This document shows, one piece after another, positions 1-6,051 of a stretch of 9,493 bases of DNA. The DNA lies in contig JAOZOM010000062.1 in assembly GCA_029933275.1 (NCBI GenBank), positions 1-9,493 of the forward strand. Reading direction: 5' to 3'. The stretch is from Anaerolineales bacterium. Lineage in GTDB: Bacteria > Chloroflexota > Anaerolineae > Anaerolineales > Villigracilaceae. The position numbers were made by a program, and so were the translations under genes. The first letter of the stretch is position 1. The number at the start of each line of letters is the position of its first letter. Under the pieces are notes generated by a model. The model was given only the letters and a program-made list of their open reading frames with translations, did no database searches and was not told the origin of the DNA.

Positions 1-272
1 AACTCATCCAAAGCGAAGCCCATTTGCTTCACTTATGCCGCTATATTCACGGCAATCCTGTAAAAGATGGCATAGTCGCCGATCCTGCCGATTGGATCTA
101 CTCAAATTATCTTGAGTGGATTGGAGAACGAGACGGTACGCTATTTGATCCCGAATTTGTGCGTGAGTATTTTGACTCACCCTCCGATTATCGTGAATTT
201 GTATTTGAAGATTTACTCAACCGCAATTTGCCTGATGACATCAGAATTTATTTAGAGAATTTTAAAGAGTAG
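1..272 (+). CDS. REP-associated tyrosine transposase (RAYT, Y1_Tnp / IS200-like), C-terminal fragment
   Basis: The reading frame is open to the left edge of the window and ends at TAG 270-272, so about the last 90 residues are visible. The peptide contains RYIHGNPVKDGIVADPADW followed by IYSNYLEWIG. This matches the conserved C-terminal part of Y1-type single-strand DNA transposases of the REP-associated group, which usually reads RYIHLNPVRAG...P..Y.WSSY...G. The HUH motif and catalytic tyrosine should lie upstream, outside the window. A TTG at 24 could be read as a start, but the frame continues upstream with LIQSEAHL, typical of the family just before the RYIH motif, so this is a cut gene and not a short one. 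Known members of the group bind and mobilise small REP palindromes, and two such palindromes follow immediately. Whether the full gene is intact cannot be seen. Confidence 0.85.
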   Translation, partial: LIQSEAHLLHLCRYIHGNPVKDGIVADPADWIYSNYLEWIGERDGTLFDPEFVREYFDSPSDYREFVFEDLLNRNLPDDIRIYLENFKE

Positions 273-307
273 AAGTGCATTGCATCTCTAAAGATGCGTT
301 GCACTTC
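272..307. repeat. REP-like palindrome, copy 1
   Basis: Outer arms GAAGTGCA (272-279) and TGCACTTC (300-307) pair perfectly. A two-base internal mismatch (TT against GT) separates them from inner arms GCATCT (282-287) and AGATGC (292-297) around a 4-nt loop. The hairpin starts on the last base of the transposase stop codon. Imperfect stems with a small internal mismatch are typical of REP elements associated with RAYT genes. It could also help to end the transposase transcript, but no T-run follows. Confidence 0.75.
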
Positions 308-347
308 GGGGTTAACCTATCACGTGTGGTTTTTGCTTTACCCGACC

Positions 348-374
348 TGCAACGCATCTGCTAGATGCAGTGCA
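348..374. repeat. REP-like palindrome, copy 2, opposite orientation
   Basis: TGCA (348-351) pairs with TGCA (371-374). A two-base internal mismatch (AC against AG) leads to inner arms GCATCT (354-359) and AGATGC (363-368) with a 3-nt loop. The reverse complement aligns with copy 1 through TGCAYTGCATCT, a short loop, and AGATGCGTTGCA. The asymmetric GTTGCA side therefore lies on opposite strands in the two copies. The spacer is 40 bp. This inverted pair resembles REP doublets (BIMEs) beside RAYT genes. Confidence 0.7.
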
Positions 375-547
375 TTTCTAGCGCGAGAAAGAGATGGTTC
401 AACGTTAAATTGAGAGGGTTGATTCCGCTATTGATAGCTTGGTTTTATCCCACTTTGGAAAAAATATTCCCGAACTACTCTCTAAAGATGTCGGCGTTTT
501 TTACATAGCTTTGTCTTGAAACATCTGATGGCGCAGAAAATATCAGG

Positions 548-553
548 TATAAT
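548..553 (+). promoter_or_regulatory. Possible -10 box upstream of transporter gene
   Basis: A perfect TATAAT lies about 90 bp before the start codon, implying a leader of roughly 80 nt that contains the 587-615 hairpin. No good -35 sits at 16-18 bp; the nearest candidate, TTGAAA at 516-521, is 26 bp away. The call rests on the -10 alone. Confidence 0.35.
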
Positions 554-586
554 TTTGTTATCGAAAATTCAAAGAAACGCATAATT

Positions 587-615
587 CTCCCCTTTTGTTT
601 TTTACAGGAGGGGAG
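587..615 (+). promoter_or_regulatory. Hairpin overlapping the Shine-Dalgarno of the transporter gene
   Basis: CTCCCCT (587-593) is perfectly complementary to AGGGGAG (609-615), with a T-rich 15-nt loop. The right arm is part of the strong purine tract AGGAGGGGAG (606-615), so the stem would mask part of the ribosome binding site. Only three T residues follow, so it is a poor terminator. The purine tract best serves the ATG at 622, which is out of frame with the transporter. The transporter ATG at 642 has only the weak AGGAAA at 632-637. Confidence 0.45.
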
Positions 616-621
616 TTTCTA

Positions 622-690
622 ATGCCTAAACAGGAAATCTTATGGGACACGTCTCACATAAACTCAACAATGCTTTTGAAGGGGCTTTAG
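622..690 (+). CDS. Possible 22-codon leader ORF overlapping the transporter start
   Basis: ATG 622 lies 6 nt after the end of the purine tract AGGAGGGGAG (606-615) and opens a 22-codon frame (MPKQEILWDT...MLLKGL) ending at TAG 688-690. The frame overlaps the first 16 codons of the transporter in another phase. It could be a leader peptide coupled to transporter translation. Alternatively, a one-base assembly error or natural frameshift may have separated the true N-terminus (MPKQEI...) from MGHVSHKL; 20 nt separate the two ATGs, so one extra base would join them. The peptide has no recognisable function. Confidence 0.25.
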   Translation: MPKQEILWDTSHINSTMLLKGL

Positions 691-3026
691 CGGGAGGCGG
701 CGATCCCGCTACTTCGCCACTTTACGTCTTTGGTTCTTTTTTGAAATTAATTGTTGTCGCGGGCGTGGCAGAGATTACCTTTGGCGCATCGGTTTGGATG
801 GTTGTGCTAACGGTTGCAGTCGTTTCGGCGATGTATAGACTCGTCATGCAGTGGGTCACGGATGGAAGCGGGGGAAGTGGATTAAGCGAAGAAGAGTTTG
901 GTCCCTGGGCGGCGAAAATTAATGCCGCAATCACTTTTGTAGAATACACGCTCACTTTTTTGGTCAGCATGGCGGCGATGGTCACATTTATCGCCGACCG
1001 AATCCCTGTTTTGAACAACGAACTATTTTGGGGTATCCAATATCGCACTTTGGTTGCAATTGCTCTCAGCGTTTTAACCGGTTGGCTTGTAAACCGCGGT
1101 CCCAAAATGGCGGCGAGAACCTTTGGACCTGCCACGGGCGGGGTCTTACTGCTTTTGTGGGTGATGATTATTACCACGATTATCAAATATGGTTTTCATT
1201 TACCGGATTTCAACCTCCAAGCCTTTTCTCCTGAAAACCTACATTACACCTTAGGCGGCTATGTTCGCATTTTGGCGGTGATGACGGGTGTCGAAGTCTT
1301 CGCCAATATGGTCGCTGCTTATGATGGCACCAAAAGCCAGAAGGGCACAAAAGCCTTTAACTCCTTACTCATTATCATGGGGACAACCGCCGCTACAATG
1401 CTGATTGTAGGTCCTGTTATAAAAAACGTAGCCGACCCGCTAATTGAAGATGTTTCGGTTTTTACCCAAACAATGGATGTTTTACTTCCCGCTCCACTTC
1501 CTTATTTTGGCACCTTGGTCGGGATAGCGGTGCTTATGTCCGCTTCGGCGGCGGCGGCGCAAGGGTTGCAAAATCTCTCTCTGGGTCTTTCCGAGCGGCG
1601 TTACGTTCCGCCCTTTTTCGGCAGACGGAACGAATATCAAGTTGCTGATAAACCCGTTTGGCTACAAGTTTTCATTGTCGGTTTCATCTTTCTTCTCTTT
1701 GGTACACACGAAGAAACCTACCTTGCCATTTATGCGGCGGGCGTTTTTGTCCTCCTCAGCATGACCGGTTGGGCGGTCACGAAACGTTTATTGCGGAATG
1801 CGCGCAAAAATTTTGATTGGGGAACAGCTCTGCTGATTCTCGGTACGATCATCGCCGCTATTTTGACCTCCGGCGCAACGATAATCATTTTTGTTGAACG
1901 TTTTCTTGAGGGAGCATGGACATATTTCATCTTCATCCCATTACTCTATATCATCTTTGGATATACTCGTAAGCAGATGGGAGCCCCCTCTGCTGCGCTG
2001 GATTATCTGGGACGGCTCGACGCGTCGAATTTGGCTGGCTTTGGGTTTGGACAGTTGAATCCGGCCTCGGGCGCGGTGACCGCTAAACCGGACTCTCCCG
2101 ATGATCTTCGCTGGGAACCCGCACCGATTGCCGAGAGCAAATGGCGTAGACAAGAATTTAATCTTGATAAAGTTGCTATTCTCCTCGATGGTTCGGATTA
2201 CGCCGCGCAAGCACTCCCTTGGGCGAAGATGTACTGTCAGAAAACAGGTGCGCATCTGACAATTCTTTCCTCTATCAAAGGGGATTTAGACGAATTTGAA
2301 GAGAAATTTGAAGAGCGAAAAAAATATCTCGAAGATGTTCAAAACAAACTCCGAACCGAAGATTTGGATGCGGATATAGTTCTTCGCTCCGGCTTTATCG
2401 CTGACGCGACCCAACTCCTCGTTCACGAAAAACAGATAGACCTTGTGATAACGAGCACGCGTGGAAAATCAGGCAAACTCAACTGGACGAGTGGCGGTGT
2501 TTCGCAAAAACTCATCCAAAAAATTAACCAGCCTATCCTTCTCGTGCAAACATCTGAAGAGGGCAACGCCACCCCGCCAAAATTGGAACGGATTCTCGTC
2601 CCCTTGGACGGCTCAATTTTCTCCGAACGCGTTCTTCCTTACGCCCGCTCTCTTGCACAAATTTTCGATGCAGAGTTGATTTTGCTCACTGTCCCCGCTG
2701 TCCCTGAGCCGGAAGATTATAGCGCGCCTTCCGAATTGATTGAAGATATTCGCCGTAAAGCAGAGATGGAAATAGAGAACTTCCTCGATGCAGTGGCACG
2801 CTCCCTCAGCGAGAGCGGTATCCGCGTCCGCACGATAGTTGCAGGAACACTCCCGGCGCGCACCATTGTTAATGTTGGGCGAGACGAAAATGTTGATCTG
2901 ATCATGAGCACCTCACGCGGGCGTGGTGGTTTTGAACTTTTGATGCTGGGTAGCGAGGCTCAACGAATTGTTGAGCAATCCGAAAAGAACGTTTTTATGA
3001 TTCCCATCCGCGATAGACCGCTGTAA
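642..3026 (+). CDS. APC-superfamily permease (KUP/KimA-like features) fused to tandem universal-stress domains
   Basis: This 794-aa inner-membrane protein has about twelve hydrophobic segments between residues 22 and 441, a linker, and two universal stress protein domains at about 507-637 and 648-788. The membrane half has the layout of APC-superfamily (LeuT-fold) carriers. Its first helix carries GDPATSPLYVF (20-30), close to GDIGTSPLY of KUP potassium transporters, and GSGGSG follows the second helix (75-80). Potassium import is therefore as plausible as amino-acid transport; the substrate is not proven. Each USP domain begins with a (L/P)LDGS strand (514-518, 654-658). The nucleotide-binding G-x9-G-[ST] is intact in the second (G760, G770, S771), but the first domain ends in GG (G608, G618, G619). 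The earlier glycine of the G-x2-G part is S605 or T757, so ATP binding may be weak. ATG 642 is chosen because an in-frame TAA lies at 627-629. The gene looks monocistronic. Confidence 0.85.
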   Translation: MGHVSHKLNNAFEGALAGGGDPATSPLYVFGSFLKLIVVAGVAEITFGASVWMVVLTVAVVSAMYRLVMQWVTDGSGGSGLSEEEFGPWAAKINAAITFVEYTLTFLVSMAAMVTFIADRIPVLNNELFWGIQYRTLVAIALSVLTGWLVNRGPKMAARTFGPATGGVLLLLWVMIITTIIKYGFHLPDFNLQAFSPENLHYTLGGYVRILAVMTGVEVFANMVAAYDGTKSQKGTKAFNSLLIIMGTTAATMLIVGPVIKNVADPLIEDVSVFTQTMDVLLPAPLPYFGTLVGIAVLMSASAAAAQGLQNLSLGLSERRYVPPFFGRRNEYQVADKPVWLQVFIVGFIFLLFGTHEETYLAIYAAGVFVLLSMTGWAVTKRLLRNARKNFDWGTALLILGTIIAAILTSGATIIIFVERFLEGAWTYFIFIPLLYIIFGYTRKQMGAPSAALDYLGRLDASNLAGFGFGQLNPASGAVTAKPDSPDDLRWEPAPIAESKWRRQEFNLDKVAILLDGSDYAAQALPWAKMYCQKTGAHLTILSSIKGDLDEFEEKFEERKKYLEDVQNKLRTEDLDADIVLRSGFIADATQLLVHEKQIDLVITSTRGKSGKLNWTSGGVSQKLIQKINQPILLVQTSEEGNATPPKLERILVPLDGSIFSERVLPYARSLAQIFDAELILLTVPAVPEPEDYSAPSELIEDIRRKAEMEIENFLDAVARSLSESGIRVRTIVAGTLPARTIVNVGRDENVDLIMSTSRGRGGFELLMLGSEAQRIVEQSEKNVFMIPIRDRPL

Positions 3027-3036
3027 AATTTTGCCT

Positions 3037-3084
3037 TACGATATTCATGTCGCATACTTTTTTAAAAGTGATATGAATATCGTA
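3037..3084. repeat. Dispersed hairpin repeat downstream of transporter (family A, copy 1)
   Basis: TACGATATTCAT (3037-3048) and ATGAATATCGTA (3073-3084) form a perfect 12-bp stem. An inner ACTTTT/AAAAGT stem (3056-3061, 3064-3069) sits within unequal internal loops. It begins 10 bp after the transporter stop and could act as a transcript end or 3' stabiliser. It matches 9301-9345 in sequence as well as in shape, so it is a dispersed repeat and not only a local terminator. Confidence 0.65.
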
Positions 3085-3206
3085 CTATGTCTGTGAATAG
3101 AAAACCTGCGGACACTTCAAAGAAGTTAAACGCCAAGCATTTTCACGCACGGCATTTTTTATGTTATTTGTCTTGGGGAATAGATGACGTTTTTTGCAAA
3201 GAATCC

Positions 3207-3234
3207 TTGGTTCATTCTCTCATCGTGCTATAAT
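3207..3234 (+). promoter_or_regulatory. Promoter of the acyl-CoA dehydrogenase gene
   Basis: TTGGTT (3207-3212) and TATAAT (3229-3234) are 16 bp apart, and the -10 is extended by TGC at 3226-3228. Transcription would start near 3241, giving a leader of about 35 nt. A good ribosome binding site, GGAGGAAG (3260-3267), lies 7 nt before the ATG. This is the clearest sigma-70-type promoter in the window. Confidence 0.65.
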
Positions 3235-3274
3235 CATTTCATCTTAAAAAATTGCCACTGGAGGAAGTAAAATA

Positions 3275-4444
3275 ATGAACGATACAGCACTGTTTCCCTT
3301 GAGCGATGAACATAAAATGATTCTGAATGCCGCGCGTGATTTCGCACAATCTGAAATTGCACCGATTGCTGCCGAATATGATGAGAGCGGTAATTTCCCA
3401 TCTGAGACCATCAAGAAAATGGGCGAAATGGGATTTATGGGTATTTCTACCCCAGAAGAGTATGGTGGCGCAGGGATGGATACTTTAGCCTATGTTTTAG
3501 CTTTAGAAGAAATTTCAAAAGTAGATGCCTCACACGGGACGATTATGTCGGTAAATAATTCTCTTTTTAATCACGGTATCGTGAAATTTGGTACCGAAGA
3601 GCAAAAAAGAAAATTTGTTACTCCTGTTGCTACAGGCGAGAAGGTTGGGGCTTACTCTCTAACCGAACCCATGTCTGGATCGGATTCGGCTACTATGAGC
3701 ACCACCGCTGTTCGAGATGGGGATGACTTTATTATCAACGGACGCAAGTCTTGGGTCACGGGCGGTCCCGTCGCGGATTATGTGGTCGTCTATGTGGTGA
3801 CGGATCCATCCAAAGGCACAAAAGGAATCTCCGCGTTCATCGTGGATGCGAATCAATCTGGCTTTGTACGTGGTAAAAAAGAGCCGAAGATGGGCATCCG
3901 CGCCTCGGCTACCAGCGAAATTGTCTTTGAAGATTATCGTTGCCCCGCAGAAAATATGCTTGGCAAAGAGGGCGAGGGATTTAAAATCGCCATGACGGTT
4001 TTGGACGTGGGCAGGATTGGCATCGGCGCACAAGCCTTAGGCATTGCAGAAGCCTCCTACGAAGCCGCAATTAATTACGCCCGCGAGCGTGAAGCCTTTG
4101 GTAAAAAGATTGGTCAATTTCAAGGGGTTTCTTTCAAATTAGCCGATATGAAAACCCGCCTCGAGGCGGCGCGTTTACTCGTTTATAACGCCGCAATGGC
4201 AAAAGACCGCGCTGAAAAAACCGGCGGACGCTTTACCGTTGCCGCATCTACGGCAAAACTTTTTGCATCCGAAACCGCCATGTTCTGCGCCCACGCTTCC
4301 CTCCAAATTCACGGCGGAATTGGCTACAGCAAAGAATATCCCGTTGAACGTTATTTCCGTGATGCGAAAATTACCGAGATTTACGAAGGCACGAGCGAAA
4401 TTCAACGCTTGGTCATTTCTCGTATGGAACTTGGGTTGCGATAA
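3275..4444 (+). CDS. Acyl-CoA dehydrogenase, short-chain (butyryl-CoA dehydrogenase-like)
   Basis: This 389-aa FAD enzyme oxidises acyl-CoA to trans-2-enoyl-CoA and passes electrons to electron-transfer flavoprotein; it is probably cytoplasmic. All landmarks of the family are present: signature 1 AYSLTEPMSGSD (126-137), KSWVTGG (158-164) of the flavin site, LDVGRIGIGAQALGIA (243-258), REAFGKKIGQFQ (272-283), and signature 2 with QIHGGIGY and RYFRDAKI (344-366). The catalytic base is Glu371 in IYEGTSEIQ, the position used by short-chain and butyryl-CoA dehydrogenases. Length is normal. The ATG has a strong Shine-Dalgarno and its own promoter, and a strong terminator follows, so it appears monocistronic. 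No ETF or other beta-oxidation gene lies nearby. Exact chain length, and whether the enzyme works in degradation or in the reductive direction, cannot be read from the sequence. Confidence 0.95.
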   Translation: MNDTALFPLSDEHKMILNAARDFAQSEIAPIAAEYDESGNFPSETIKKMGEMGFMGISTPEEYGGAGMDTLAYVLALEEISKVDASHGTIMSVNNSLFNHGIVKFGTEEQKRKFVTPVATGEKVGAYSLTEPMSGSDSATMSTTAVRDGDDFIINGRKSWVTGGPVADYVVVYVVTDPSKGTKGISAFIVDANQSGFVRGKKEPKMGIRASATSEIVFEDYRCPAENMLGKEGEGFKIAMTVLDVGRIGIGAQALGIAEASYEAAINYAREREAFGKKIGQFQGVSFKLADMKTRLEAARLLVYNAAMAKDRAEKTGGRFTVAASTAKLFASETAMFCAHASLQIHGGIGYSKEYPVERYFRDAKITEIYEGTSEIQRLVISRMELGLR

Positions 4445-4470
4445 AGATAATAAATCCCATATTTTTGACG

Positions 4471-4516
4471 AGTCTCTTCCCTTGTTTGCGTTCATCTTGA
4501 GGGGAGAGACTTTTTT
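4471..4516 (+). terminator. Intrinsic terminator of the acyl-CoA dehydrogenase gene
   Basis: AGTCTCTTCCCT (4471-4482) pairs over 12 bp, with one G-T wobble, to AGGGGAGAGACT (4500-4511). A run of T follows (4511-4516). The structure ends only 3 bp before the ATG of the next gene (4520), and its right arm GGGGAG is the only purine-rich stretch that could serve as that gene's ribosome binding site. Confidence 0.8.
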
Positions 4517-4519
4517 CTT

Positions 4520-4984
4520 ATGATTCTTAAAAAAAACATCCTTTTATCTGTTCTATTACTTTTTTCTGTTGCTTGTGTTTTCTTTGGAGGGAAAGAAGCC
4601 TCGCCTGTTTTGGGAGAGACTTTTTCGGAAGAACCACAGGTTATTCTTCAACGTTTGGATGTGGAGTATCTGGGATTGGACGGGCATCGGTTGATTGGGA
4701 GCGGGTGTCCGGGGAGCGATGGAAAAGGTTCAATAGAGAATATCCATTTTCTTGTGCATGGTGTAGATAGGGATAGAAAGGTGCAACGAATTTTAGTTGC
4801 CGGAGATAACTCAACATTAACATGGGAAACGCCATGCTCCGGTGATTGGGGGCTGTTGGCGCGTGATTTACATAAAGGCACTTGGGAAATCTTTATTGCG
4901 CCTTCTTTACCCTCTGAAATATATACCGTCATATTCTTTTATGATGATAATACTTTTGCGCTTGGGATGAATAGCGTCCCGTAA
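4520..4984 (+). CDS. Small exported protein of unknown function (possible lipoprotein)
   Basis: I do not recognise this 154-aa protein. It starts with a typical export signal: MILKK, then a hydrophobic stretch to about residue 22. SVAC ends at Cys19 and might be a lipobox, but serine at -3 is unusual, so either signal peptidase I or II could apply. The mature part is predicted to be mostly beta strand, with short hydrophobic strands such as KVQRILVAG and YTVIFFYDD. It has two further cysteines, in GSGCPGSDG and TPCSGDWG, that could form a disulphide outside the cell. The start is firm because the signal peptide begins at this methionine. The upstream terminator hairpin leaves it without a clear promoter or free Shine-Dalgarno. 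The next gene begins 38 bp downstream on the same strand, but no functional link is evident. Confidence 0.7.
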   Translation: MILKKNILLSVLLLFSVACVFFGGKEASPVLGETFSEEPQVILQRLDVEYLGLDGHRLIGSGCPGSDGKGSIENIHFLVHGVDRDRKVQRILVAGDNSTLTWETPCSGDWGLLARDLHKGTWEIFIAPSLPSEIYTVIFFYDDNTFALGMNSVP

Positions 4985-5022
4985 TCGGGTAAAATTGCGC
5001 CATCCTGATAAAAAAAATCCCC

Positions 5023-6039
5023 ATGCCCTCAAAAAATCCCCCCTTTCTCTCCGTCATCCTCCCAGCCTACAACGAAGGCGAAAGTATTTACGCCAATATT
5101 CTGCGCGTCTCTGAGACTTTGCGTGAGATTGACTTTGAATTGGTCGTAGTGGATGATGGTAGCGCAGACCAAACCTATCTCGAGGCGAAACGCGCCGAAG
5201 ATGAGGGTTATCCTGTTCGGGCTATCGCACAGGAGGAGAATCGTGGCAAAGGTGCGACTCTCTTTCACGGCTTTGAATTTGCCTCTGGCGAGCGAATCGC
5301 CTTCCTTGATGCGGATTTGGAGATCGCGCCGGAATACCTCCTCAGCTTGCTAAAAATTATGGACGAAAGCGGGGCGGATGTCGTCGCGGGGGTGAAAGAT
5401 ATGAGCGATAATCAATTTCCTTGGTTACGCCGAACGATGAGCAAAATCTACAAACGTAGTGTCGCTTTTTTATTTGGCTTAGATATTAGCGATACGCAAA
5501 CAGGAATCAAACTCTTCAAACGAGAAGTGCTAGAGGCAACTGTGCCGCGTTTGAGCGTGAGCCGTTTTGCTTTTGATATTGAATTGCTCCTTGCTGCCTC
5601 GCGTTTTGGCTATGAAATTGTCGAATATCCGGTCAAGATTATTTATAATCGCACCGGTAATCTTGGCAGGATGAATACACGTAATATCTTCGGTGCATTT
5701 TGGGATACCCTCTCCATTTATGCCCGCGCCAGTTTTTGGACTTGGCTAGAGCCTAGTCGCGCCATGCAAATTTGGATGCTCCTTTTTGCCATCGGTATTT
5801 TTCTTTTTGGCGTTGGCGTTGGAAAACTCCTCACGCCGGTCATTTTGCACGGCTCAGTTAAGAAAATTTTTCATATTATTGCGTTGCAATTTCTCCCCAC
5901 CCAATTTCGCGATTGGCTTTTGCTGATTGGTGGTTTTGTTCTAATTATTATTTCCTCAATCCAGCTGAATAAAAAGTTGTTAGAAGCCTTTGTGCGCCGA
6001 GATCGCGGTGATGATTTAGCGGGCATTTTCAGAAAATAG
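5023..6039 (+). CDS. Family 2 glycosyltransferase, polyprenyl-phosphate sugar synthase-like (DPM/ALG5 type)
   Basis: The 338-aa protein has an N-terminal GT-A fold: LSVILPAYNEGESI (9-22), nucleotide-binding VVVDDGSAD (41-49), and metal-binding DAD at 96-98 in FLDADLEI. DTQTGIKLFKREV (157-169) corresponds to the DTQCGFKLF motif of ALG5 and DPM1-like enzymes. Two helices near 247-268 and 299-315 anchor it in the membrane. By family, it moves a sugar from a nucleotide donor to a polyprenyl phosphate on the cytoplasmic side; which sugar is unknown. No Shine-Dalgarno precedes the ATG; a -10-like TAAAAT at 4990-4995 could give a short leader. The oxidoreductase gene follows after 9 bp and a GT-C-like protein lies two genes on, a plausible user of the product. 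Confidence 0.88.
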   Translation: MPSKNPPFLSVILPAYNEGESIYANILRVSETLREIDFELVVVDDGSADQTYLEAKRAEDEGYPVRAIAQEENRGKGATLFHGFEFASGERIAFLDADLEIAPEYLLSLLKIMDESGADVVAGVKDMSDNQFPWLRRTMSKIYKRSVAFLFGLDISDTQTGIKLFKREVLEATVPRLSVSRFAFDIELLLAASRFGYEIVEYPVKIIYNRTGNLGRMNTRNIFGAFWDTLSIYARASFWTWLEPSRAMQIWMLLFAIGIFLFGVGVGKLLTPVILHGSVKKIFHIIALQFLPTQFRDWLLLIGGFVLIIISSIQLNKKLLEAFVRRDRGDDLAGIFRK

Positions 6040-6051
6040 AAGGATTCGATG

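Larger units (their letters stand above)
375..641. other. Intergenic region upstream of the transporter gene
   Basis: Between the second REP-like palindrome and the transporter start, stop codons interrupt all frames. The longest open stretch (about 36 codons, roughly 409-519) has no start codon and no recognisable product. Visible elements are a small palindrome GCTATTGATAGC (427-438), a TATAAT at 548-553, and a hairpin over the Shine-Dalgarno (587-615). I do not recognise a riboswitch or other known structured RNA here. Confidence 0.5.

Noticed and set aside
375..641. Possible riboswitch (for example c-di-AMP or potassium-related) in the leader of the transporter gene
   Set aside because: I could not recognise any conserved riboswitch core; only a simple hairpin over the purine tract is visible.
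722..1186. Open frame of 154 codons on the minus strand inside the transporter gene
   Set aside because: It is antisense to a well-supported membrane protein, rich in Thr, Ile and Lys as expected from reversed hydrophobic codons, and has no ribosome binding site or recognisable motif.
3085..3180. GCC...GGC followed by a T-run near 3150-3170 as a terminator, and the small ACTTC-AAA-GAAGT hairpin
   Set aside because: The stems are only 3-5 bp and the T-run does not follow a stable structure.
4978..4989. CCCG-TAAT-CGGG hairpin around the stop codon of the small exported protein gene
   Set aside because: A 4-bp stem without a T-run is too weak to call a terminator.
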